Source: Pseudoscleropodium purum (lineage: Eukaryota; Streptophyta; Bryopsida; Hypnales; Brachytheciaceae). Taken from it: a DNA stretch of 64,000 nucleotides. Every line of letters begins with the position of its first letter. The first letter of the stretch is position 1. The notes under the pieces were generated by a model. The model searched no databases and was not told the origin of the DNA. It worked only from the letters and a program-made list of their open reading frames with translations. The translations under genes were made by a program, and so were the position numbers. Location of the stretch: positions 11,286,501 to 11,350,500 of the forward strand of contig OZ017799.1 in the NCBI GenBank assembly GCA_963969395.1. The letters run 5' to 3'. Positions 23,341 to 34,869 of this stretch are shown here, piece by piece.

Positions 23341-24888
23341 CAATCAACACACATTAATCCACTATTGTAGAATTCTGCCTGGAGTGCACGTTCATTTGGG
23401 GTCTGACATCCCCAAAACCCCACACGCGTTGTGCGCAGTGTGAATGTGGTCCTAGCTAGGATTTCCAGGACTGTCGCGATTAGGACTTGTTTTTTTTAAA
23501 TTTCTAATGAAGTGCGAAAAGTGGTGATATTAAATGTTAGTATAGTGTTCAGTTGCTCTAAATTTCAGCATTCATCCACATATTGGACAGAAAAGATCAC
23601 ATTAGCACCTATCACATGACCATAATTATGTTTTCGTCCACAATGTGGAGACTCTGTCTAAGATTTTTTTTTAAGTAAAGCAATTGGAAGCAATTGGAGT
23701 GATCGGGTGTGCTGCCTTGTTAAATGCAGCTTGCGGAGGAGTTCTTTAGGGATAATGCACGGTTGTTACGACGTGGAGCTTGATCTGAGGAGAGAAGAAG
23801 CGCACGATGGCAAGTACTTCTGGATAGGACTTGGTGAAATTTTCGGTGAGTGAACCAGCGCTTCAACTAGCAGCTTCCTGTGCTTTGATAGAGTCTTGAA
23901 TTGCTTTCAAAATAGATATGCGTGATCGAAACAATTGAGGACACTTCGTAGTTGCACGATTTTGTAGCAGTGGTATCTTTAAGTTTAAAGAAGAGAAAAT
24001 TTTAATATACTTTGATATGCGTAATCAAAACAATGGAGGGGCACCTATTCAATTGAACCAGAACTTTAGCAGTGATATCTTGGAGTACAAGAAACTGATG
24101 AACCATGTTTTGCTTTGTGACTTTGCAATGCTGACCCCTACAAGCTTTTCCTCTATTGTACTCGCGAAGGCTCCTGATGTGTGGTCGATTTTTTGTTCTT
24201 CCTCGACAAATTCTAAATTTACTAAGAACTCATTTTCTCTGATTGAGCTAGCTTAGTTAGTAAATTACTCTGGCGTGTTGAGAATAATTCATTATTAAAT
24301 GTGCTGGTAGTATTTTACTTGAACATTTTTAATACATCAATTCTTGCTTTGTTCCTTCCAAGTTTTGGTAGCGAGATAATGCAACGAACCACTGCAGTCT
24401 AACATTGAATTTGCTTCAAGAAAATCCTGCTCATTTTGGTGAGAATTGATGGAGATAAGCTACACTCCAATGTTGACAGTAATGCTAATGGAATGGTTAA
24501 TTCATGAATCATCGTTTGCCAATGCATGTAGGTTGGTCTAAGGAGCTATTAGAGAGCTTATTTGATGCTATAGCGGATCTTCGGAAGGAGCTTTGGTTGC
24601 TCAGCTCCGACCTAATCGTCTTGATTGATTGAACTACAGATGTGTTGAATTTTGTTGATAACATCAGAGCAATTTCAAAAGTAGTGAGATATTGGTTCTT
24701 TCTTAACAAATGGATAGAATAAGAGGCAGGGTAGGTCCATTTCAAAGTAAGTGGTCACATGTGCTGGTACTTTTTGGAAATGAGAATTGGCTTTGACATT
24801 TCCTTTGTACAAATGTAGAAAAATCTAAAATAATAATTGAATACAACATGGGACAAATGGAGGGAATTAGAATTCAATTAGAGTAATG
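23341..24888. other. Spacer between duplicated segments; mixed composition
   Basis: Somewhat GC-richer at 23380-23480 and 23750-23880 than the surrounding DNA, but no frame with recognisable domains. It could hold UTR or intron remnants of the gene represented by the duplicated segments. Confidence 0.3.
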
Positions 24889-25035
24889 GATCTCCCTTGT
24901 GCAACTTGTAACCGATAGACAGCGTCTTCGACTTTGATGCTGGATCATCAAGCGTTGATCTTCGTGGCAACTACAAGGGAAGTTAAGGACGACTATATGT
25001 TGCAACAGATTTTTTGAAATCAAATTATTCAAACA
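24889..25035. repeat. Duplicated ~150-bp segment, copy 2
   Basis: Partner of 23166-23340, shorter by several small deletions. The minus-strand frame VEDAVYRLQVAQ matches copy 1. Surrounding sequence is not obviously duplicated. Confidence 0.6.
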
Positions 25036-25753
25036 CCAACTCACCAAGACATAAGTTGGAACATAGAAATTCAATTCCACATGGTTATGTATTAGATAAT
25101 CGATGAGCCGCGCTAGTGGGGAATAAGTTATTGACATAACCGGTTGTACATTTTTCATTCACAACCTTTGATCTTCATGATCCAAGAGTGTAAGAAGCAA
25201 GTTGAAAAGAAAGATGGTTATGAGTTGCAACTTGTAAAGGCAATGGTAACAGATTGCCAATTAAATGGTGCTATATTAGCATTGAAAAGTCAACAACCAA
25301 TTATGATCAAGTCCAATTAATCTGAGATGGTTGATTCAACAATGAGCTAGACACTTAGGCATAATTATTTGACCATTAGTAGTCCCTTACAATAGGTCAA
25401 AGGATTTATAGCTTCGTGAAATAGTGAAACTCCATTACAAAATAATTCGAAGTCAACATGCCATGCTTGATGTCATGTTAAATTATAGATTTTCAACCGT
25501 AGGTCACATTTGTACAATTCAATTTTCCATTGCTATTGCCAAATGAATAATTGTATGTTATAAAATTTGATTCTTATAATATCAAAGTCCTTCTAAATTT
25601 GACACAAAGTAATGACAATTTTGGAATGAAACTCATTAGGTTGAACTAGGAATGTGATTCCCTCACTATCAAGGGTAGTTTTTATAAAAGTTTTGAGTTG
25701 AAAACATTTATGAACTTATTTTTTATCAATAGTGATTTGGAACTAAAAGCCAA
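25036..25753. other. Spacer downstream of the interrupted host gene
   Basis: No supported gene. It lies 3' of the stop codon of the minus-strand host gene (25754) and may contain its 3' UTR. Confidence 0.4.
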
Positions 25754-25939
25754 CTAAGCGTTCAAAGTCTCAGGTGAAGTCTCAACGCCAATGACCCCTG
25801 CGCATATTACAAGAGTTGCATACCCGGGTGTCAAGTATTCAAGTCCTTCTATTTCCACAAAAATATTTACTGAAATAATAGTTCCAAGAATGCCAAATCC
25901 GGTTGTGGCATATCGGTAGTATTTGAACCTCCGAAAGTT

Positions 25940-25944
25940 CCTTC
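25940..25944. repeat. Target-site duplication CCTTC (left copy)
   Basis: CCTTC directly abuts the left LTR. The identical 5 bp directly follow the right LTR at 31947-31951, the size expected for Ty1/Copia integration. Confidence 0.93.
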
Positions 25945-26107
25945 TGTAGAGAATATAATAATAATATATTGATAAGTGTAAAGTGCAGATTACATTATAT
26001 AGACAGTAGAGATAACTCTCACGATCAGTCACACCTTTTAGTAAAAGGTGTTGTATATCTACACTATACGGATAATGTACTAACTAATACAATATAAGTA
26101 TCTAACA
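25945..26107 (-). repeat. 3' LTR of the Copia element
   Basis: 163 bp, starting TGTTAGATAC and ending TTCTCTACA on the minus strand. It differs from the 5' LTR at nine positions, mostly transitions. The internal palindrome caccttttagtaaaaggtg is present in both LTRs. Confidence 0.95.
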
Positions 26108-26114
26108 CTCCCAC
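26108..26114 (-). promoter_or_regulatory. Polypurine tract of the Copia element
   Basis: GTGGGAG immediately upstream of the 3' LTR on the minus strand, the expected plus-strand primer site. Short but correctly placed. Confidence 0.6.
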
Positions 26115-26799
26115 TAGTACACTAGTCCAATCATACTAGTCGTTGTACTTTGTTCTTCATCCATCCATTTATCTTGGTGGTAACGTTAATTCACTTTTAG
26201 GTTTTCGTAGAGGTTTAGGGCTTGCTCGTTTCGCCGTCGCATGCTGTGATATGTGTGGGGCTAGTCTACGGCGCTTGCGTGTCGGTGAGTGTCTACTTCA
26301 ACTTGAAGGTTGTGTAGTAATGGCTTGTTATTGATATGGTGAGCACCATTTCTGATATTGGGTAGCTCTTGTGTGCTGCGTAGGTGTGTTGATGATCGTC
26401 GATATTGGTGGCAACTGCAATGAAGCTGTAATGAGAACGGAGGTTTGTGCAACCTCGTCGGTGATGACTTGTGTGCTGATGGTGAGAGCATGAACTTGTG
26501 TCTTTGACGTACTTTCCTTCTTGGAAGTGATGGACCATTGGTTTGAGTTGTTGTGTTCTTTAGCTCTCCATCATACTGTGCTTTAAGATTTAGGTATGTT
26601 GTGAGAATTCGTAGCTTGTAGGTAGCTTGCTCCAACTCTTCCTTAATATTATGAACAAGTTCAGTTATTTTTTATTCTGATGAGCTGTTAGGTTTAGGGT
26701 GATAAACAAATGATTTACAGCTCGGATTGTTTGTTGCAGATGGTGGCTTCATCTTAGAGAATCTTGAAGTTCGATCTTGTCTACATGTTTGAGGACAAG
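26115..26799 (-). other. Non-coding 3' internal region of the Copia element
   Basis: About 690 bp between the end of the long pol frame (26800) and the polypurine tract. Part of it (26200-26300) is GC-richer than the rest of the element. Overlapping short frames exist on both strands (for example a 124-codon minus-strand frame from 26635), none with known domains. It may be captured foreign sequence or a 3' UTR. Confidence 0.4.
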
Positions 26800-28152
26800 T
26801 CAAATCAGGACATCAGGTTGAATTATGTCTGTCTTATTTTTGTGATATTTTGTTTGTCGAGATTGAGTCTTCTTTTTTATTTTTAATGGTCTTGAATCTT
26901 CTTCATATTTTATGTGTCCATTGTAAGGTCGATTGTAGCATATAACTGGATTAGCACTTTGATTAATCTTAGATAATTGATTGATCGGGTGTCTAATATT
27001 TCTCCCATTCCAAGAGGAATCAAGGTGTGGAGATTTGTGAATGTTGGAGGCTAAATTATTTAAAAATGGGTCAAGAAAGTTATCAAATGATATAGAAGAA
27101 CAATAAATACACTTGGTAGCTTGGTTCCCACATAAATCAAAGTGATGGTTTTTATATTTAGGGAATGGTACATAAGTCACTAAAGCTTGAAGTTTAGGGC
27201 GGTTTTGATCATGTTGTTGAGGTATGATGCACATACCTAACTTATTCATACATTGATAATGTTTTTCTTGAGGTAAGGATTTGGTTAATACACCAGCTGT
27301 CATATCAGAGGTTGGAACATGAGATAGTGGAATTTCTTTGTCAAGTATCTTTTCTCGTGTAAAATGGTATTGAGTATCCACATGCTTGCTGTAGGAATGA
27401 CATTTCGGATTTTGGCTTAAAGCTATAGCACTTTGACTGTCTGAGTAAATTATGGTAGGATGTGGTTGTGAAAAACCTAATTCACTTAGTAAATGTCTTA
27501 ACCATATAGCTTTAGCTGTTGCTTTTGATAATGCCATATATTCAGATTCATTAGAAGATAAAGCAACTGATGTTTGTTTTTTACTGCCCCAGGAAATGAC
27601 ACCACCAACTAAAATAAAGCAATATCCGGAGGTGGATCGTCTAGTGTCCTTGTCTCCAGTCCAATCAGCATCAGAAAAACCATGTAAGATGCCACCATGG
27701 GCTTGTTTTTGATATTTAATACCATAGGAAAGTGTGCCTTTTATATATCTCAAAGTGTGTTTCAAAGTTTGAATGTGACTATTACCTGGGTTAGAAAGGT
27801 ATTGTGCTAAACTACAGACTACATAAGCACAGTCTGGTCGGGAATTAATAATAGCAAACATTAGACTTCCAACAATATTTGAATAAGGATATGCTTGTGT
27901 CAAAGTTTGTTCTTTGAGTGTTATAGGATAGTCATCTTTGCTAAGTCGTACACCAGATGGCATAGGGATATGTAGTGGATTACATTGCAACATATTATAT
28001 TCTTCAAGTTTAGAAATTAAGTAGTTTTGTTGATGTATCATCAGCCAACCTTCCTTCCGATTCCGTATAATAGTATTTCCTAGTATATAATGAATCTCTC
28101 CATCATCTGACATGTCAAAATTCCTTTTGAAGAGTTTGTTTAAGGTTCTCAA
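26800..28152 (-). pseudogene. Copia pol fragment: end of reverse transcriptase and RNase H, with long C-terminal extension
   Basis: Frame carrying the RT connection region (EIHYILGNTIIRN, a HYFLG-like motif) and Copia RNase H motifs in order: GFSDADWTGDKDTRRST, SSNESEYMALS, IIYSDSQSAIAL, KHVDTQYHFTREK, and the end KLGMC at residue ~308. The frame then continues a further ~142 codons without a stop; that extension has no recognised domain and is rich in Asn, Lys and Ser. A frameshift at a T-run near 28118-28124 separates this part from the upstream RT. Confidence 0.9.
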
Positions 28153-28612
28153 TAAGAGAAATTTTGTTACTTGCTAAAATATAGTCATCTACATAAATGG
28201 TTAAAATTAAGAAACCATTAGAGTTATCTCTTTGCATGTAAATGTTTGCATCAGAAATGAGTCGAATGAATCCATGTAAAAGTAAGAATTGGTCAATTTG
28301 TTGATACCATTGTCTAGATGATTGCTTCAGACCATATAATGATTTTAAAAGTAAACAAACTAATGTCGGGTCTAGGGAAAAATTAGGGAAAAATGATTTT
28401 AAATAATCGCCTAATCCTTCTGGAAGATGCATGTAAATTTCCTCTTGTAAATGGCCATATAGAAAAGTTGTTTTTACATCTAATTGATGTAGCTCCAGGT
28501 CAAATTGAGCAGATAATGCTAATAAGAGTTTAACTGAATTAAGTTTAACAACTGGAGAAAAAGTTTCCATATAGTCAAGTCCTTTAATTTGTGTAAAACC
28601 TCTAGCCACAAG
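28115..28612 (-). pseudogene. Copia pol fragment: reverse transcriptase core
   Basis: Contains the RT entry region (ARGFTQIKGLDYMETFSPVV, then HQLDVKTTFLYG, the first catalytic Asp block), SLYGLKQSSRQW, and the catalytic box YVDD (YVDDYILAS). The upstream border is an in-frame TGA (28613-28615) where Copia RTs normally have Arg (KARLVARG). The downstream border is the frameshift into the RNase H frame. Confidence 0.92.
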
Positions 28613-29494
28613 TCAAGCCTTATATTTGACTATGTTGCCATGTGCATCAGTTTTGATTTTGAAAACCCATTTACAACTGATGGGAGTTCTTTTGGGAGGA
28701 AGTGGAGTTAGTTTCCAAGTTTTATTTTTTAATAATGAATTAAATTCTGCATTTACAGCAGCTTGCCATTCTTTGGCGTCTTTTCTATCTAATGCATCAT
28801 GTAATGTATTTGGGGTTATTGAAGTAAATGCCACATTGGCTTGATGTGTTCTTTGGTGATAAGGACAAGGCCTTTTAGGTGGAGGTCGACCTTGAATAGA
28901 TTCAATTAAGCATTTTGGTGGCTTGGTTTTTCTTACAGGGCGAGAAGAGTTGAGAGGAAGATTCGGGTTGTCAATATTGGAAGTAACTTCAGGTTCTTCA
29001 TAAGGTAATTCTGGTCTTTTATTTTCTAATGAAAGTTGTGAAAATAAGTCTTGTAAATCATCATGAGATGGTGGAGGTGGACTTGGAATATCCATGACAC
29101 TAGTTTGGTTTTGTAATTCATCTTGATGTGATTGTACAAGTTGTTGATTTGGTTGTTCATTTAGTTGTTCATTTATAGGTGGGAACAATGATGGGAGTTT
29201 ATTAGAAATAGTAGGATTTTGAAATAGACTAAAATTTATTAATTCTAGTTGGTCTTCTTGAATATCAATATTTTGGTCAATATGAATATTTTCGTTAAAC
29301 AAAACATCTCTAGATATGATAATCTTTTGATTAGAAGTATTCATAAGACGATAGGCTTTGGATTGTTCACTATAACCAAGAAATATTGTTTCAATAGAAT
29401 GTGAATCCAATTTTTGTCTTGTTTCTTTTGGAATTAAAACTTGTGCTTTACTTCCAAAAAATTTTAGATAAGATAAGTTTGGTTGTCGTCCAAA
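28613..29494 (-). pseudogene. Copia pol fragment: integrase C-terminus to RT N-terminus
   Basis: Runs in frame between two TGA codons (29495-29497 and 28613-28615). It starts with FGRQPNLSYLKFFGSKA, includes the GYSEQSKAYRLMN segment of the Copia integrase C-terminal domain, a Pro/Gln-rich linker, and the conserved pre-RT blocks (NALDRKDAKEWQAA-like: DALDRKDAKEWQAAVNAE and WKLTPLPPKRTPISCKWVF). Confidence 0.88.
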
Positions 29495-30301
29495 TCATAA
29501 TTCATAAGGTGTTGAATTTTCTGAAATAACTTTTATTGGAGACCTATTTTGAAGGTAATTAGCAATTATAATGGCTTCACCCCAAAATACTTTGGGAAGT
29601 TTAGCATGTGATAACATTGCTAAAATTGCCCCTATTAGAGTCCTATTTTTTCTTTCAATCAAACCATTTTGCTGTGGTCTGTAGGCTATTGTAAATTCTT
29701 TTTTAATTCCTTCTTTAGAACAGAAATTATCAAATTCTCTAGAATTATATTCTCCTCCTCTATCAGACCTTAGTATTTTGATTTTCTGATTAGTTTGTTT
29801 CTCTACAAAGTTTTTGTAATATATAAATTTATCTAGGGCTTCAGATTTTTGTCTCATGAGATAAACATAGCAGTATCGATACAAATCATCTATGAATGTA
29901 ATGAAATATCGAAAACCTGTATGTGTCTTTATTTGCATTGGACCACATATGTCAGAATGTACTAGGCCCAATATTTTGTTAGATCTTTGTGTCCCTAACT
30001 TAGGAAATTTTTGTTTGTGTTGTTTTCCTTCAATGTAAGATTTACAGAAAAATGTTTCTTGTGTAGGAAAATTACTCATGCCTATTGATATGGATTGAAG
30101 TTGTTTCAGCCTCTTTTGATTGATGTGACCTAGTCTAAGATGCCACAATTCAGCTTTATGTAAGTTTGAAGTAGTTGGTAAAGCAACTATTTTTTGATTA
30201 GGGATTATTGTATCACCTAATTTATATAGATCATTATGTAATGTGCACTTAGAAATTACATGTCCTAATTTATTGAATAATGTTGAAGTCCTTGACTTTA
30301 T
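29495..30301 (-). pseudogene. Copia pol fragment: pre-integrase zinc finger and integrase core
   Basis: In frame after the gag stop. It has the GAG-pre-integrase region (LWHLRLGHINQKRL) and the integrase core: the first Asp in HSDICGPM, the second in FIDDLYRYCYVY, then LRSDRGGEY, and the catalytic Glu in GLIERKNRT. The second Cys of the HHCC finger is replaced by Tyr (CKSYIEGKQ where C..C is expected). The frame ends at a TGA that replaces the Trp of YELWFG. Confidence 0.9.
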
Positions 30302-31495
30302 TCAAATTTCTCCTCCAGTTGCATCTAATTGTTTAGTTGAAAATAAATTCTTTGCAAGTCCAGGGATGTAAAGTACATCAGGTATGATTCTCTCCATACC
30401 ATTTAGAAGTTTGATTGTGACATCACCTTGCCCTTGAATTTTGTAGGATGTCATGTCATCTCCTAAATAAACAACTTGTTGGTCTTTATATTGTTCATAA
30501 TTTGTAGAAGCTTCTTTTTCATAACACATATGTTGTGTGGCTCCGGAATCTACATACCATGTAGAGGTAGATTCTTCCTTTATTGTCAAAGCAACCACAT
30601 ACAATTTTTGAGGTTTGGTGACAATATTTGTTTGTTTAGTTCCTTTTTCAGCAAATATTCGGATTCTACAATCCTTAATAACATGTCCTAATTTTTTACA
30701 ATAAAAACACTTTTTAATAGTGTTGAATTCCTTTTTCTCATAGGGTTTAAAGCTACTTTCAGCTTTTGGATTTGAGAACTTCTTAAAGTTCTTATTAAAA
30801 TTAGGCCTTTTGCCATTATTTGAGAATTTCTTTCCCATGTAAAGGGTTGATGTACTTTCTGATGTAGAACCTATGTCTTTCATCAAAGTTTCTTCTTGTA
30901 TCAAATCAGTAATTAACATTTGTAATGTAATTCCTTGTTGTCTCCTATAGGAATGAATGAAAGTGACATAACTTGGAGGCAAGCTTCTCATCAAGGTAAG
31001 AATTGCCTCGTCATCTTGGATTGTAAATCCTGCTACTAGTAGTTGTTGAAGATACGATTTAAATTTATGAACATGTTTTATAATACTCTCATTTTCTTTC
31101 ATCTTGAGATTATATAACATATCTTTAAGATGCATTTTTGTAATCACATCTTGTGATTCAAATATACTTGTTAATGTTGTCCATGCTTGATGTGCTGTGG
31201 TACAAGATTGTACATGTGGCACTATATGATTTTCAAGGCAATTAGTGATAATGGTTAAAGCAGTGGCATTTTTATCCATCCAATTGCTTATACTTCTTGC
31301 TCCTTTGGCAGGTAAAACTTGGTGGGTTCCATCAACTATCTGAGCTGTGGTTGACTCCATGGGTAATGGTTCTTCACCATTTACAATTAACCATAATTTT
31401 TCTGCTTTGAATGTTAGTGACATTCTATGTTTCCATATATTGAAGTATGATCGGTCAAATTTGCTTATATGACTTAAGTCTATTTTCTGTGTCAT
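30302..31495 (-). pseudogene. Copia gag and aspartic protease
   Basis: 397 codons from ATG at 31493-31495 to a premature TGA at 30302-30304. Gag has the UBN2-like capsid region and a CCHC zinc knuckle, CFYCKKLGHVIKDC (C-x2-C-x4-H-x4-C). The protease active site DSG lies in WYVDSGATQHM. The ORF would continue into the integrase without the stop, because downstream codons are in the same frame. The first ATG is used, 277 bp inside the primer site. Confidence 0.93.
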
Positions 31496-31771
31496 TTTGA
31501 ATGTTATTATACTACCAAATGATTATCAATTTTTATGGAAGAATACTTCAAGTTTAAATATGAAAATTTCAGTTGCACTTTTAACTCCATATATTTTAAG
31601 AACTATTAGAATAAATAGCACTTTTCTTGATATCTTTGGAGTTTCTACAAAAAAGTGCAAGAAAAATTTGTTGATGTTTTCATTCTCCATTTTCAAGTTT
31701 AATGGAGCGTTCTTCTATCATGAAAAACTTCATGAGGAATAAAAATATTTCATGAGGATGTTTTTAACTTA

Positions 31772-31783
31772 GCTCTGATACCA
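31772..31783 (-). promoter_or_regulatory. Primer-binding site, initiator tRNA-Met type
   Basis: TGGTATCAGAGC on the minus strand, abutting the 5' LTR end. This is the standard plant Copia PBS complementary to the 3' end of tRNA-iMet. Confidence 0.93.
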
Positions 31784-31946
31784 TGTAGAGAATATAATAA
31801 TAATATATTGATAAGTGTAAAGTGCTAATTACATTATATAGACCGTAGAGATAACTCTCACGATTAGTCACACCTTTTAGTAAAAGGTGTTGTATATCTA
31901 CACTATACGGACAGTGTACTAACTGATATAGTATAAGTATCTAACA
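31784..31946 (-). repeat. 5' LTR of the Copia element
   Basis: 163 bp, same length as the 3' LTR, TG...CA ends on the minus strand, followed on the outside by the CCTTC duplication at 31947-31951. Confidence 0.95.
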
Positions 31947-32562
31947 CCTTCCCCAAAAGGTTATGCACTAAGTTACATAGAGTTTGATCTCAGGTGTGAA
32001 AAATACATCATATACACAAGAAACGTCCAATTGGAATGGAATTACCTGCGACATGAGCAAGTTCGAAGAACTCATGGTGGAGTAACATCCCACATATTCA
32101 AGTTCGGAGTATTTACATTGAAAAGCTATCTTTCTCCCTGGCTGTAGAATTTCAGGAATATATTTTGAATGAATAAACGAATTCATCCCTTAATCACAAA
32201 GCGAGCAACGCGGGACAGGAATTGAATACGAATTGCATTCGCCCCATAATTCATGCATGATTAGCCACAAATTCAATTACAATGCGATGCACGATGACAG
32301 ATTGACAGGGAACAAAAACACTCCAGATCGCTACCTTCGGATTCCCATCCAATTCCATAATTGGTTAAATTTGGCAAAAACATTGGAAATGGAGTAGCCA
32401 GAGAATCTTCTGTAGACTTGAAATTGAAATCTTCTGCAGAGAATTTTCAAAACGGAGATTGGTGATACCAGAAGTCGAAGCTCCAGAATTGGAAGCAGAG
32501 ATCGCAAGAGAAATGTACCCCAGTTCCTCATTGTGAGCTTCATTGCTCCATCTCAGCGTCAT

Positions 32563-32935
32563 TATGGGCCCTCGTTCTTCATCCCTCCTACCTCAGATTG
32601 CAAATATGATTTCAAAATTTGCAAATTTTATCATGTGTGAAAAATAAAAAATTCCTGCGCTTCCCCATGACGGGTAAATTCACCCCTGCATGGTTCACTT
32701 TGTCGGACGGGTTTAGCTTCCTATGTACGTCACAGGGAGACCAGCGGGCCATCACCCCCCTCCCGGTCTCGCAACCAGCGCCTGCTTATTACGCCCCCTC
32801 CCTGTGGGACGGGGGGGGGTCCAATTCCATCCTTCAAATACCGTGAGGGGTGTCGTGATTGGAACTCTGACAGCGTGGGGAACGTCACTAGACGGACCAT
32901 GGCAGAAGAAATTTGAAAAAGTGCTTTATTAATTT
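32563..32935 (-). promoter_or_regulatory. GC-rich putative promoter region of the interrupted host gene
   Basis: Between 32690 and 32900 the DNA changes to GC-rich sequence with a 10-base G run and several CG sites, then returns to AT-rich. It lies just upstream (minus strand) of the earliest possible start codon of the host gene near 32562. Composition and position are the only evidence; no clear TATA box. Confidence 0.3.
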
Positions 32936-34869
32936 CTAATTCCAACTTTCTGATGTACTTCTTTTTCACTTAACTTACACAATAAGGTAGATGGCTGTAA
33001 AAGCGACCCTTTAAGGGCTGATCCGCCTTTTTCATAGGTTTTTATGAACAAAAATATATTTAGCTCATTTTTCAAAGAAAGAAAAATGGATGCTGAATGG
33101 AACACAAGTGGTTTCATATTTTTCAAAGTATTTTTGAATTAGTTATGAATTTTCAAAGATTTCTGTAGTAGGTACCTATTTGTGACCATAGGTCTTCTAT
33201 AATCTGTCCCCCTGCAAACTTCTAAAGCAATTTCTAAACCATGAAGGAAATGACTGGCTCTTGGAATAAAATAAAAAAAATTTCTTGATTCATTCAATAG
33301 CAACAATGGTTTATTTAAAGATAAGCTCCCATCCATTTTACAACCAGCTATGGGGCGGTTGCAAGGAGAATGTCGCTTTTACAATCATCTACCTTATAGT
33401 GACAGTGAACCTAAAGGTACATTCCGACCTAGCCTTACGATGGGCTTAAATCAGCAGTAAATCTTCGTGCATTCCCACCTAAGTGCTCAAGTATTTACCG
33501 AACCTACATGGCAACCGAGGTGGCATCGACCTGAAAATGTTCCTACGTCTATTTAGCACTTCAGTATTGTGGGCCCACCACAAGGATAGCAGTCCATAAT
33601 AAAAACTTGAAAATCTTCTGGAAATCAAGATTCCAATTGGTGACGGCCACTCTTACCAACATTCTGGGATCGACCGCCCATTATAAAATAACAGCAGCTG
33701 CTCAAAGCCAAAATTAGCCATACCCAACTAGATAAAATCTAAAGCATTGATGTTTTTCGACAACCACCTCAAACAGATTTGGAATCCCCAATTGGTGTGA
33801 GTACTTAGGTGCGTGTAGACAATCTCTTTATACAAGTGGGGTGATGAGAAGTAAAACAATCCATGTGGGATATGTAATTTAGGATTAGCAAATGCTCAAC
33901 TACCCATACCTTGTTATTAATAAGTCAAACGCAGGAATTGTGTTCAATGTACAATTTTAGACCTCATGCAAGCATAGTAGAATAACTTTTTTCAAAAACC
34001 TTAAACTAAGAAAAGTTGGTAAATTGAGTTAACTTTCACCACCAAAAATCCTTTTGAGATTTCAAGCCTTCAATCAAAAGTTAGGAACAAAACTCAAAAA
34101 GGGATTGGAAAGAACATTTTCCTTGACTTTGTGCAACAAGAAGTGCATTCCAATTCATTATTTCATCCACAAAGTACACTTACTTGAAATCTTTGATCTT
34201 GAAAAAAAGAGACTTATCACCAAGATACTTTGTTAAAAATGATTTAATTTATGAACCAATAGGTACATTCTTCATTTTGACTGTAATATAGAAAGTCATC
34301 CATTACTCACTTTGGGATTATTTAGCATGTCAAGGATAATGAAAATTGTGATTTGCAATAAGATTTTATTTATTTATTTTGTATTTTAGATGGAAGTGAT
34401 GAGACCAAGATTCTATTAGAAAAAGAGTATACAAAGAAGACTAAAGTAAGATATTATATAGTTTTAAGTTAGAAGGAAAGAGAAGGACCAAAAGAATAAA
34501 TTATAGTACTTGGAAGATCAAATCCAATATTCTTAGTTGAATAATTATGTAACCCCAAAAAGACCTTTTGTAACCTTGGGAGATAATTGAGAGTTTGGGT
34601 AGGATGATATGATCTCAATTTTTAATTAGGCTATTTGAAAATAAAAAAATACACTAGCTTTGTGTGGATGTAATATTTATTTTAATTGGTGAATGGAAGC
34701 ACAAGTCTAGTATCACTAAGCTCAAAATAGAGTTCATCAAGCAAAAAAAAAAAATTTTTAATTTAAAATTTTAAAAAAAAATTTGGTTCTTAAAGAAAAA
34801 ATTTTAGTGCATGTGGAAAGATATAATTCATTCTATATGGACTAGTGATGATAAAGTGATGAAGAGTTC
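32936..34869. other. Spacer without supported genes
   Basis: No credible coding frame or element ends. Sequence around 33340-33600 is of more balanced composition than the AT-rich background but reads as stop-rich in all frames I checked. Confidence 0.4.

Larger units (their letters stand above)
25945..31946 (-). mobile_element. Complete Ty1/Copia LTR retrotransposon (6,002 bp), inactivated
   Basis: Two 163-bp LTRs (TG...CA), a 5-bp target duplication, a primer-binding site complementary to initiator tRNA-Met and a single gag-pol frame in Copia order on the minus strand: gag with zinc knuckle, protease, integrase, reverse transcriptase, RNase H. LTRs differ at 9 of 163 positions by my alignment, so the insertion is not recent. 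The polyprotein has three in-frame TGA codons and one frameshift. Between RNase H (ending near 27228) and the 3' LTR (26107) lie about 1.1 kb, unusually long for Copia. The element sits in an exon of a minus-strand host gene, in the same orientation as that gene. Confidence 0.95.
25754..32460 (-). pseudogene. Small spliced host gene interrupted in its last exon by a Copia element
   Basis: Reading on the minus strand: an exon ending at 32335 (LATPFPMFLPNLTNYGIG, donor GAAG/GTAGCG); exon 32046-32137 (after acceptor CCAG; RKIAFQCKYSELEYVGCYS; donor CAG/GTAATT); and a last exon from 31967 (after acceptor CTTAG). The last exon is split by the retrotransposon at 31946/25945 and resumes at 25939 down to a TAG at 25754-25756. 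Phases agree at both junctions (1 and 0), and deleting the element plus one CCTTC copy keeps the frame (CITFWGR then NFRRFKYYRY). The C-terminal part has hydrophobic runs (TTGFGILGTIISVNIF; YATLVICAGVIGV) that could be membrane helices. The 5' end is unclear: a neighbouring frame with ATG near 32562 (MTLRWSNEAHNEEL) may be the N-terminus after a frameshift. Family not recognised. Confidence 0.5.

Noticed and set aside
32619..32932. Short plus-strand frames in the GC-rich patch
   Set aside because: They overlap each other in different frames, contain a homopolymer G run and lack domains; composition explains the openness.
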